The position numbers and the translations under genes are program-made. Positions 10,215-21,201 of a stretch of 64,000 bases of DNA are shown piece after piece (within the stretch, counting starts at the first letter, position 1; each line of letters starts with the position of its first letter). Where the stretch lies: the NCBI GenBank assembly GCA_002286715.1, contig NSJX01000017.1, forward strand, positions 251,654-315,653. The letters run 5' to 3'. The notes under the pieces are model-generated. The model saw nothing but the letters and a program-made list of their open reading frames with translations. It had not been told where the DNA came from and did no database searches. This stretch comes from Dentipellis sp. KUC8613. Lineage: Eukaryota; Basidiomycota; Agaricomycetes; Russulales; Hericiaceae.

Positions 10215-13200
10215 AGTAGAATAAAGAAATCTAGGTGCGCATGAAGAGAGAGAGGGAAAGGTGAAAAAGTTTCACGGCCGAGAGCCTGACCAATAAATAG
10301 CGCTGACGAACTCGCTTAGCCGTGCCTGCCTAATCCAGCCCCGACGCCCTTCCATCATCCGCCATCACCCCGTCCCCATGTGCTCCTCTATCGCCCGTTT
10401 CACACTGCTTTCTCACACACAACCAAAGAACAGTCCCGCGAACGGCCATGAAGCCTCTGTTCTTTGTATTCAATCGATAGGATGCTGCTGCTCAGAAATG
10501 CCTCCGGGAATACTCGCATGCTCGCCGAGGTTAGGGTTCTCGACGGACGCAAATGCGCGGCCGACGAGACGCTCCTTGCCATCGGGCGCCAGCCATCAGT
10601 CGGAGCGCGCACGGACCAGCGCCGCCGCCGCGCACTTTCAGCAGATTTCAGGCCCGGCGGTCCCTGGCCATCAGCGCATCGGCGGTATGTACAGATGTGT
10701 ACCCACATGATATTCGCTATTCCCATTAGTCTGCTTGGCGCTCCGACCCAATCTCATCCTCTTCCTGCCCTCTGCCCTACGCCAGACGTCGACGTCTCCC
10801 GCGGAACACACATACGTACGTACCCACCACTGCTCTGCGCAGCGAATGGCGAATGGAGCTGTCTCGTTTCCACCTTCCTCCGCATGGAGTCGCGAGCCAG
10901 CCCGCAGGCCACCGGCTGGTATTAATGGATCGTCTCGTCACAGTCCAGAGGCTTCCACCGGAATCCTGCACCAGCGGCGCGCACCGCATCGCGCGTCGCG
11001 CGTCCGAGTGACGCGTCTCCAGAGCAATCGAGCTGCAGCGCAGAGGCACAGTACGCGCCACGCACGCCCGGAGATCAAATTCAGACCTCGCGCGCCTCGG
11101 AGGCATGGCCCCAGCACACACAAAACAAGCGCAGCCGCTTCCCGTCCTCGCTCGTCCTCTGCGCCCCGGAGCGCGGGCGGCGCACTCCCTTTTATCGATA
11201 AGCGGAAACGGGAGCTGGGTCTCGATCTAGGCGGCACGTTGCGCTGCACGTTCCGCCCGCTTCCCTTTCTGTGCGCGGATTTTCCCTCGCACGACCGCGT
11301 CGGGGCGCGGTGCGGCATGTCCTCACGCGAGCGCGGAGCGTGGCCTATGTAAGTCGTACTACTTACACATCATCGCAGATAGGCATCCATCCGGATCCCG
11401 CGAGACGACCCTTCGCGGTGGTGCGCGCGGCGGCTGGTGCAATCTAATCTACCCGCAGCGACGTCTGCCTGCAGGCAGGCGTGTCATGGTGATCTCACTC
11501 CATCTGCTCCGAGCCGACCAGGCTTCCTGGGCCTTACGTCCACCGATTGCGATTGCGTTCATTCACAGGCACGCGCGGCATTCATCCTGCGCGAAATGAA
11601 AGCACGATGGCGCCCGGGCTTCGACGCCATTCAGCACCGTCCTTCCACGACCGCGCCGCTTGGGACTTTGCACAACGCGCCCCACGATCGCCGCCGCTTC
11701 GTCCCTCCCTTCCCCACTTCCACTTCCCATCGAACTCTCTTCCCCGCACTATTCCACCGATTGCCCATTTATATTAATTAGATTACTGCACACAGCAATC
11801 GCCATCGTCCATCGTTAATATCTGGGATCTATCGTGCATCGTGCATCGTATCGACAGCCGGGCCCGTCCTCACCACGATGCACGCGCCCTCAAGTTGACG
11901 CACCCCCATCCCGCCCGCATCGCGCGTTCTGCGTCCTGCATACCAATTGCTAATTCCTCCCAGCCCAGACGTATCGCCATCCCTGCGCGCGACGCGATAA
12001 GCCGCACGTGTAGTATGCGTGGCCCGCAGATCCACCTAGGCAGGCTCAGGCTACCGAGCGCAGCTGCAGGTTTTGCCTGCGACTCGCACCGCCGCTGCGA
12101 GTGCTTATCCTTATCGCAGAGCGTACGCGAGCTGTGGGCTTACGTCCGGGCTGGCACGCGCGTGCGGGCCCTCGAGCTTCGCCCATGTCCGCGTCCGCGT
12201 TCGTGCTGGCGGTGGTGTTTTTTCTTCTTGCTTCGGTACGCGGTGCGTGTTTGCCGAGGGTGCTTCTGAATCGCTGCCTTGATTTTGTTCTTGTTCTCTC
12301 GCTTGGCAGAGGTGCCTGTAGCCTGTGCATGCGCGCAGGGCGGCACTCCGGCGACCACGACTCGCTCCATTCGCGACTTACAACTTACATCTTCTGACTC
12401 GCGCCATCGACAGACCTAGCACTACAACCGCCACTCTAGCCTTCGCCTTGCCATTTGGTGTTGTCAAGACATGTAATACCCACCTTCCCGTACGTGTATA
12501 CCCCTTCTCCGACTATTCCAGACAGTCCAATGCAGTATCACCTGCACCAGCAATTGACACACCCACCTCACCGGTGACTCACCTTCCACCCACATACAGA
12601 CACAGATACTGACAGCCGCCCCGCCTCGTGCAATCATCGCAGCTAGAAGCCCCGCGCAATTGAACACTCGCCCTGCAGCGACAGGCTGGCGAAAGGCGAA
12701 AGGCTCCCCCCGCACGGCGCCGTGGCCCTCTGCGCGCTGCGTGTGTACGTACGGTGACGCATGGCAGTCGCGTGCTGGGGCGGACAGGGGCCCGATATCG
12801 CCTTTGCGGCGCTGGCAGGCAGGTAGGTTTATTCCGGCGCGGCGCCAGTTCGGACTTCGGGTTCTGGATGCGAGGACGGGCGATTAGGGTTTTCGCTTGT
12901 CTGTCAGTCGATGCCTGCAGGTGCGCATTGCGCACAGGTGGAGGAAGCAATTGCAAGCTCGAGAGTCAGCGGCCCCGGCCGCGCGGATCAGAAGTCCGTG
13001 TGGTGCGGGCGTGCGTCGTGGCCTGCGTTTTATGTTTTGTGTTTTGTGGTTTGTAGTTTGTGGGATGCAGTATTCAGCGGTGGTGTCGGGGTCTGCAACC
13101 TGTTCCAAGTATACACGCATATGTATGTCATGGTCTGTTCGTCGTCCTGACGCCCTCAGAATCAGAACACACTTGCACCCCCATCCCATGGCATGCCGGG

Positions 13201-13791
13201 CAGCTCGGCACCAATACTTATGACCAGCAGGGAGGAGCGCCGCGGCGAAGGGCAGGGCACCGAATTTAATGAATCCGAGGAATCCGCCGACACGACGCCG
13301 TGTGGGTCCATCGCGTAAACGCGCTGCGCACGCGCGCGTTCGTACCTGCATGCGTGCCGTAAGATGGATATATTGGAGCCCGGCGCAAATGCCATCAGAA
13401 CAGCATTCGAACTTGTAAAATGTAGGTCCAAATTGAAAGTCCTGAGCCAGGGTTCTAGGTTCTAGGTTCCAGGTAAGCTCTGATTTGATTCAAGGTTCGC
13501 GAATTGCACCGGCGTTTCCACCAGAAGCACCCGCAGGCGCACGCGGACGGACTCATTAACAGACAGAAACACGGGCGCAACGGACAGACAGAGCGTGACT
13601 CGCGTGGCAGGACATAGATTTCAGAACAGTGCGAGACCGCGGGGCGGACGAGACTCGGGGAGCCTCGCCCGCTGCGCGTCAGGCGGCGACAGAGTGATCA
13701 TTCACAGCATACAGTACATACGTCCACACCCCACCCGCAAGCATACACACGCATACGCATATAAATGTAGCATGCGGCTTTTGCACCGCGC
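10215..13791. other. Gene-poor 3.6 kb stretch
   Basis: This lies between the 5' end of the first RING gene and the 3' end of RPS14. It is GC-rich with many overlapping open frames on both strands, but none shows a domain, a convincing exon-intron chain or conserved motifs. It may hold promoter elements or noncoding transcripts; nothing specific can be supported. Confidence 0.4.
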
Positions 13792-14499
13792 TCAGAGACG
13801 GCGACCACGGCGACCACCCTATTGCACAGATCCAAATCAGCATTGTGTACATTATTGTTGTTTTGGAAGGGGGGAAAGAGCGCACCTTGCGGCGGGTCGA
13901 GTCGGTGGGGACGGGCGTGACGTCCTCAATGCGCCCGATGCGCATGCCGGCACGCGCGAGCGCACGGAGCGCGCTCTGTGCGCCGGGGCCGGGGGTCTTG
14001 GTGCCAGTACCGCCAGTCGCGCGCAGCTTGATGTGCAGGGCGGTGACGCCGACCTCGCGGCAGCGGGCAGCGACGTCCTGCGCAGCAAGCATGGCCGCGT
14101 AGGGAGAAGACTCGTCACGGTCAGCCTTGACCTTCATGCCACCTATTCAATTCGCCATCCCGTCAGCTTTCGTACCGATTTGAGGGGGGAAGGGGGAAGC
14201 GTACCGGTGACGCGGGAGATGGTCTCCTTGCCGGACAGATCGGTGACGTGCACGAAGGTGTCGTTGAACGACGCGAAGATGTGCGCGACGCCGAAGACGA
14301 GCTCGCCCTCTGCGACCTGGGGGCCGAGAGAGACGGTCGCCTCTTCCTTGGGTGCCTTGACTTTCTTGGGGGCCTACACGCAAAGTGACATCCGGCTGTC
14401 AGCACGCGCATCCATCGTCGAATACGCACAATCCGGCCCTGCGAGCCTCGTTGGGACGCGTACGGGGCCGAAGGGCGCGTTTGCGGGCGTACGTACCAT
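13792..14499 (-). CDS. RPS14: Cytosolic small-subunit ribosomal protein uS11 (S14)
   Basis: Four exons (14497-14499, 14205-14373, 13886-14142, 13792-13818) give 151 residues, the normal length. Exon 1 is only the ATG codon. Exon 2 encodes the Lys-rich head and the [20 protein letters not shown] region; exon 3 carries [20 protein letters not shown] and the block with [20 protein letters not shown] and [18 protein letters not shown]; exon 4 encodes the terminal GGRRGRRL. uS11 is a near-invariant protein of the 40S platform and binds 18S rRNA close to the mRNA exit. Intron-rich structure with a start-codon-only first exon is common for fungal ribosomal protein genes. Confidence 0.97.
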
Positions 14500-16172
14500 T
14501 TTTTGTGTGGTGTTGAGGGCGGGAGGGCTTGAGGTGACGGGGATGGCGACAAGGTTTGCGAGGTGGCTCGAGGAGCTGGGATGCTGCCAAATAGGGGTAA
14601 ACAGCGCGTCGGCGCTTCAGCCACTGTTCGCGCGGGCGCTTGTCTGGATGACGTCGACTTCTGCTCTATTCCATTTGTTTTGCCTTTAACACAGTACTTG
14701 TTGGACTCTCAGGCCTTATTTGTGGCCTACGCGAAGATATAGCATGAAGAAACCTCCTCCCAATATCTCAGTTATCAAAATGGCCGCTAGGGTGATGTCT
14801 GGCAGCCAGGGCGAGGTAATTATGGTCTCGTGCGCTTTTCATCTACGAAGTATTCATGCTGACGCAAATTATTAGTAGGGTCTCTGGCATCTCCGAGGCA
14901 TGCAAGCCAACGTTAGGCATTCCACGCCGTGGCAATGCGCTTTGAAAATCTCTCGCGATCGTACTAACCTTCTTTGCCTAGGAACATACTCTGGTGCTGG
15001 TTTCACGTCGCTCCTGCATCACTGATATCTTCCCAGCCATGCAGTGCTCTAATCGATGCCATTGGATACCCACGAGCGCATCTCTGCGTCTCTATCAGTT
15101 TGAACAAGTTGCCCGCTGGACTGGTGAGGTATTGCTTTGTCGCTGCACTTCTATCTGTCTCACTATCTGTTTGGCATTAGTTGCGATGATACAGGGGAAT
15201 GATGAACTTCCTTCGGGCGCAAGTTGTTAGTGCTGCAGATGACTCCGTCCAGCTTCCCGCCCCCGAAAGGTTAGCGCGGTGACCTCAAAATGAACCCCGC
15301 CAATCTGATCGAGCTGGCCTCCCGCCCACACTCGCATTCATGGAATTCGAAGCTAGGTACCGGAATTGGCCCACGAGCGAGGCAAAAAGCCACACCCGGG
15401 CACGCAGTTACCGTGTGTCGTGCATTTTTCCCGCCAGCTCCATTCGCCATCCGAGCAAGTGTCGACGTCGACGCGTTTGTGCGCCCTCGCGAGGTCAGCA
15501 GAGTGTTGTGCGTCAGCTGCTACTGGCGCGCAGTCACCGGCTCATACACCTCGAAGATCCTCCCGCTATCAACGTCGTCTTCCTGGCTTCTCCATGGGGG
15601 AGCCGGCGTCCGAGTCCGGGTCACCGCTGCGAATCTGCCTCGACGCCACCATCCATGCCATCTCCACACAAGCTTGTGATATATCTCGCACTTCTTGCAT
15701 CTTCTGTCACTTCGCAGAGTTCGCTCTCCCGAGTCATGGTAATCGGCAGTCTGCCTCGGCCCACGGTTCAGTTTCGGCGCCAGTCCGGTCCCCGACACCC
15801 AAGCCCGTCCCACGCAGATAAGATCTTTATCGCATTCCGAATTCTCACTCTGGATTCTGCAGCGCTGCTCGCGCCCACAGCGCACGGCGCACGGCCTTGA
15901 TGGCACTCGATAACGGCCGGCTGGACTCCCGCCCGTCGGTCAGCTGACGGTCCCGCACCTTCTCGCTCCCCAATCTGGCCACCTCTTTTCCTGGCGCGTC
16001 CAATCGCAGGCGCGCTATCTGGCATTGGGAGCCTCCCTACGCATCCTGGGCTCTTACGTTTCGCGTATCCACACGTATATATATCGTGCGCAGGGTCTGC
16101 TTCCTCTTGCTGAACACCACTACCACACCATACCACACGCCGCATCCTACCACCACCAGCTCTACTCGCACG
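14500..16172. other. Intergenic region between RPS14 and the cyanase-like gene
   Basis: The two flanking genes are divergent, so both promoters lie in this 1.7 kb. Open frames such as 15340-15900 are unsupported. No RNA gene or transposon is recognised. Confidence 0.4.
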
Positions 16173-16581
16173 ATGGCCCCTTCCCCGCAATGCACCGCGC
16201 TCGCCGCGGCGATCAATAGGACAGGTACGCCGCTGCTGCTGGAGTTGGGTATGGCGCGGAGCTTACGATCGCGCGCTGCACAGGCGTTTCGTACGGCCAG
16301 CTTGCCGGACAGCTGGGTACGACTGAGCAGCACGTTATCGATAGTGAGTTTTGGCGTTTTGCCTGTCGCGCACTCCCGCATGGGGAACCGAGGCTGACTG
16401 ACGACGTACGGGGCAGTCGTGACGGGCAAGACACCGGCGACTACGGCTGAGTTCAATAGCCTCGCAAGGGCGCTTGGAATCACTGATGTTGTGAGTAGAT
16501 CGATTTGTGTATGTTGGATTGAGTACTTATGCACTGGTTTGCTGCTAGCCCCCTCACACCGGTGCGCATACTACCAAGTAA
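16173..16581 (+). CDS. Very small protein resembling the helical N-terminal domain of cyanase
   Basis: Four exons (16173-16224, 16284-16343, 16417-16490, 16549-16581) join in frame to 72 residues. The middle, with GVSYGQLAGQLGTTEQHV and then GKTPATTAEFNSLARALGI, has the spacing of the helix-turn-helix-like N-terminal domain of cyanate hydratase. The catalytic C-terminal half of cyanase (Arg/Glu/Ser active site) is absent. The end, PPHTGAHTTK, is compact and the stop is clear. It could be a stand-alone domain with a binding or regulatory role; cyanase activity is not expected. The family link is from pattern only. Confidence 0.6.
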
Positions 16582-16997
16582 GCGATCGTGGGTAATTCTG
16601 GACTGTCGCAGTAGTACGGTCTGCCTATGTACAGTATGATGCCGCGATGCGCATGGATGTAACATTATGGGTTCAGGCGAAATCATGATCAGAGTCGATT
16701 GCAATTGTATGTCGCCGAGCGGGAGAGCGAAAAATTGTTCCGGATGAGATTTTGTTTCTGTATCCATCGTTCACCTTCTCGATGTCTTTCTTGTCTTGTG
16801 CCCACGGTGAAGTCCAGGGAGCGGTTGACTCTTCTAAGTCGTCGGGATGAGAGCCTGCGCAAGTGACTATGGTTTCCATATGAGGTTATCAAGCTATGTC
16901 ATGCCGCGGGCGTTCCTAGCTGTGGCTCCGAGACTCACCACAAGACCGCCTCGCCGTTACCAGGCTATTGACCTCTAGACCTCCTTCTCATACAACT

Positions 16998-18007
16998 ATG
17001 TCTTTGGTATGTTCCCTGTGGGCCCTTTCGACGAAGATAATGCTAATCGGATGGGTCGTACGTGCAGATTCACGCCCTTGTTGCGCAGGGAGCGACGATC
17101 TTGGCCGAGCACCAGGCTGGTCAACGGGATTTCTCCCAAGGTACGCCCGCAATCTACGCTTTTCTCATCCAATATCAACTGAATACAAACCACGAGCAGC
17201 TACTCAGACGATTCTGTCCAGAATACCACCGAATAACAGCAAGCTGACCTATGTCTGGGAACAGTACCTGTTCCACTACATCTCGGAAGGGGGCTTCACT
17301 TATCTCGTCATGGCAGATGATTCTGCGGGGAGGTAAGATCCGCTGCTGCTGATACCACACAACACTCACGCCGTCACCTGCCAGGCGAATGCCGTTCACC
17401 TTCCTCGGGGAGCTCCAGCGCAAGGCATGTGCACCTCCCATCCTGCTCCTTACCCCCGGCTCGGCTCCTGACCCTTCTTCCCCGTCTTCCACTTCGTATC
17501 TTAGTTCGTTGCCAGCCCATCATCTTCGAGCATCTCCGCTCCGCTTGGCACGCATGCACTGCAGTCCTCCTTCGGACCGGTCATCTCACAGCTGATGTAC
17601 ACCTACAACACCGCGCCGCCTGCTGACGAGCTTGCGCGTGCGCAGAACGAGCTCGCCCAGGTGAAGGATATTATGGTGCAGAACGTCGAGCAAATTTTAT
17701 CGCGTGGCGAGCGCATTGAGTTGCTCGTCGACAAGACGGACAACATGGCGAGCCAGGCGACCGCCTTCCGCCGTGGCGCGAAGACCGTTCGCCGCCAGAT
17801 GTGGTGGCGAAACAAGCGCGTTGTTGCGCTCGGCTTCGTCGTTGCCCTTGTAAGTACCAAATCAAGTCTCTGGCTGCGTCCGGAAGGGAAAGCCAAGCAC
17901 TCATCGCGCGCCCACAGGTCATCATTTGGGTCATCGTCGCGCAATTCTGCGGCGCCGGCTTGAATCAGTGCGGGGGCAGCAAGGGCCGCGGCGACGGGCC
18001 CCACTGA
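16998..18007 (+). CDS. R-SNARE of the VAMP7/Nyv1 (longin) type
   Basis: Six exons (16998-17006, 17068-17140, 17200-17332, 17385-17424, 17505-17849, 17918-18007) give 229 residues. Residues 1 to about 110 form a longin domain (SLIHALVAQGATILAEHQAG ... VWEQYLFHYISEGGFTYLVM). Next comes the SNARE motif with the zero-layer Arg in QILSRGERIELLVDKTDNMA, then basic juxtamembrane residues and a C-terminal transmembrane anchor (VALGFVVALVIIWVIVAQF). R-SNAREs of this type drive fusion with vacuole/lysosome and endosomal membranes by pairing with Qa, Qb and Qc SNAREs. Exon 1 carries only three codons. The intron after QRK begins with GC (17425) and ends with AG, a noncanonical but known type, and is required to join the frames. 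Confidence 0.9.
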
Positions 18008-19011
18008 TCTGTCTCCCCGTTCCCTGTTTGTCCCCGAGTCCTCGAGCCGTCTTCCGATATACTGCCTCCGCGGCCACCCGCTGCAACCACAGTCTCCCGC
18101 GAGGCACAGATTCCCCGTGCTCCCTCCTCCCTTCTCAATTAAGCAACCCGTTTCGTTTGTGTTTCTCGTGTATGTACCGGATCTTCTTGTCTATCTAAAC
18201 GCTCCTTTGCCGCGTCGCCTTCGCGAAGTCCGAAGAGTGCAGTGTGGAGCAGGCCCAGTGCCGGCGTGCGGTACGCAGCACCCGTGCTCGTGCTCGTGCG
18301 CGTCCCAGAACGGGGCGTGGCGTGGCGGCCTCGGGGCTGCTGCGAACGCGAGTCTAAGTCTCGACAGGCCTCACATCCGCGGCGAGCACTGCGCATGTGC
18401 GCGCGGCCCTGAGCTATAACTTCTGGGGATGGAAGATGGAAGAGCGCGGTGTCTTTCAATCTGAGGGTGGCTTGACTCGATCGTCGGGGGATAGAGGCGT
18501 TAGAACTTGTGCTTGGCCACGATTCAAGGGAGAACCATGGGTGCCGGTGAATGCTCCCGGCGGTCTCGATCCGCGCTGTGGGCTCAGTGATAACAAGTAT
18601 GGTGAAGACTAAGGGACAAAGCAGTAGTGTGAATGGATGAAAATTGGACGAGTCAAGAAGCCAATGATTTATTCGAATGAGTATGGGATACTATACAAAA
18701 TGAATGCATCTTGACGATGGATAGGGATATGTTATCGTACAGCGTACAGAGATATAGGTACAACATAAGTATCATAGGTATGCCAGACGTTACTGTTACT
18801 GCTTTGGCCGATATGGTCCATCGTGATTTGCCTTTGTCGCCCACAAAGCCACCAATCATCATGCTAGAGAAAACTGAGAGCCAACCAACCAACCAAAAAC
18901 CTATTGAGCGCAGCTCTGCGTGCCAACCAACCACCTACGCATCGTCCAATGTCGCGCCCTAGTCTCCAGTCCCCACCTATGAATACATACCACAACTTAC
19001 ATCGGAGAGAC
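18008..19011. other. Convergent intergenic region, no gene seen
   Basis: This is the 3' flank of both the R-SNARE (+) and the second RING gene (-). It should hold both 3' untranslated regions and polyadenylation signals. The AT-rich part at about 18640-18800 is typical of 3' ends. No coding sequence is supported. Confidence 0.45.
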
Positions 19012-21201
19012 TCAAGCCTCCGTCGGCGACGCAGCCTTCCTCGGCCGCCGCTCCCTCTCCCGGTCACTGCGCTCAGACACCCGACGCTCGCCCATCCGGC
19101 GCAAGTTATCCTCGCCCGCATACGCGTTCGTCGCATCCCGCAGCGTAGTGTTCGCACTCGATCCCGACTCCCGCTTGCGGCGCTCGCGCTCGCGCTCCAA
19201 AGCCTCCGCCGCTGCACTGGCATGCGACACGATCGTCGGCCTGGGTGGTACTGACGACGGCGGCGCGGGAGGAGCCTCGGGCTGCTGCTGCTGCTGCTGG
19301 ACGGACACGGTGCGGTTGACGTAGAAGTTCGGCTGCTCCCGCGGGTCCCGCTCCCTCTCGCGGTCGCGGCGGTCGCGAGTCCGGGGCGCAGGCACCGGCA
19401 CCGGGAGCTCCTGCTGCACGATCGGCGGCTTCGCGTCCATCTCCCTGTCCCTATCCTCCGCGGCGTCGTATGCCTCGAGCTCCGCGTGCGTCAGCATGCC
19501 CGACGGCGTCGCCGACTTGGACTGTGCGGGGTCCGCGAGGATGTCCTCGAGCCGGCGCTGGCGGCGCTCGCGCTGCTCCGCCTCGATGTCGCTGAGGTCC
19601 GGCGGCGGCGTGTTCGCGGCGTGCCGCAGCTTGCTCGCGGCGGTCGAGCTCGAACACGACGAGTGGTTCCGGCTCAGCGCCGCCCCGTGCTCGCGCTGCT
19701 TCTCGTGCCGCTTGCTGTAGTACGTCGCGGGCGCCGGGTGCGGGAGCGACGAGCTGGCGGTCGCGCCGGCGCTCGACTCGTAGAAGCGCGCAGAGGCATG
19801 GGCGATGGTGAGCGGCTTCGCGTTGTCTGTGGGCGTGTAGTCCATCGGCTCCGACGCGTCTGCATCACGGTCACGGTCGCGGTCGCGGTCTCTGCGGCTG
19901 CGGGTCTTGCCCTTGTAGAACCCACTGTCGTCCGCGTCCTCGCTTGTTACGGCAGGCTTGCACAGCGGGCTGAAGGTGTTCAGGGCTGGGTGGAAGGGCG
20001 AGAGGTGGGCTGGGAGCGGAGAGAAGTGGCTCATGTCGCGCTCATCATCGGCACGGAGCTTTACGAGGTCCTCTGACATGTCCATGTCGGCGCTGTCAGG
20101 CTCCTGGATGGCCAGAGGTGGGTCGCGATCGCGCCGCGATGTCGAGTTGCGGCTCGAGCGGATGTCGATGCGGTCTGACCGCGGAGCAGGGTTCGCGTTG
20201 TAGCTAAAGTAGCGCTGCTCCTCGCGGAGGCTGCGGATTTCGTTCAGGGCATCGTCGTACTGAGAAGGTCATTGTCAGAGTTTGCAGATGCGCTGCGAGC
20301 GAGTTCTGCTTACCTTCCTGATAATTTGCGGAACCAGACAAAGGAGCGCACGATGATTTCGTGAACAAAGATTCAGATGTACATTCGATCGCAGGACTCA
20401 CTGGGACCAAGCCGTTTCCATCCTCGCGTGGTGGTCCTTCAGACTCTTCTCGACAGCAGACGCCTTCACTCTCTCCTCCACGAGAGCCTGCCTGAGATCC
20501 TCAATATCGTTCTGCAGAGCCTCCGTCTGCTCAGCGAGAAGAAGGCGCAGCTCCTCGCGCTCCTTGCTCAGCTCATGCACATCCATCTGCGCAACCTGGT
20601 GCTCCTTGTGCATCTCATGGTACCGGATGAGCAGGAGATAGGGTCCACGGAGGTCCCAATGCTACGGCTGCGTGTAAGTCGCGAATCAATCAACTGACCA
20701 GAAATGACGTACTTCGTCCTGGTCCTGCTCACGCAGCCAGTCCTTCGTCTGCTGCAGGAACGCCTGGTACGCAGATCCCTCTGCGCCCTCACGGATCATA
20801 GACACGATCCTCGCCTTCAGGTCTTCCTTCTCCGCATCGACTGCGTCGATCGCTCCTACTGCGTCTGGGCGTGCCAGACGCTCACCGGGGGAGAGTGGCT
20901 TGATATCCACATGAAGTTTCCTGACGGTCTCTCTGTCGAACTCTGTCCTGCAGAGCGGGCATGCCCGGCGCTGCAGAGACTCAAGGCATCTAGATTCCGG
21001 AGATGAAAGAGACAGCATTGATATGAGCGTCTCGATGGTAACGCACACAGGCGTAGGAGATGAAGGATGCACGCACGGGCGACAAAAGACATGTCCGCAC
21101 TCAATCGCACAGGGTGCCTTGCGATGGTCAGGATAACCAGCGTCGAGCACAAAGGAATCGAGGCAGACGTCACACGTCGAGGAGGGGTGCAGGACCAGCA
21201 T
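19012..21201 (-). CDS. RING-type zinc finger coiled-coil protein (second paralogue)
   Basis: Five exons (21077-21201, 20713-20989, 20402-20661, 20314-20317, 19012-20259) join in frame to 637 residues. The RING is N-terminal: CDVCLDSF, CAIECGHVFCRPC, then CPLCRTEF. It is followed by an acidic helical segment (EKEDLKARIVSMIREGAEG; TKDWLREQDQDE), a long coiled coil ending KDHHARMETAWSQ, and a low-complexity tail with Arg/Asp/Ser, His/Pro and polyglutamine. The start is ATG 21199-21201; upstream in-frame codons exist, but the paralogue also begins with ML-V-H before the first Cys. The 4-nt exon is needed to keep the frame. Probable E3 ubiquitin ligase from the RING; partners unknown. Confidence 0.8.
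20314..20317 (-). other. 4-nt microexon of the second RING gene
   Basis: On the minus strand an AG, the four bases GAAG and a GTAAGC donor occur together. The upstream exon ends in phase 2 (TCC CA) and the downstream exon starts in phase 0 (TAC GAC). Only inclusion of these four bases gives CAG AAG TAC and an open frame; skipping them gives a stop within six codons. Confidence 0.8.

Noticed and set aside
13595..14689. A 364-codon plus-strand open frame
   Set aside because: It runs antisense through the RPS14 exons and introns; the RPS14 protein on the minus strand is unmistakable, so this frame is a GC-rich shadow.
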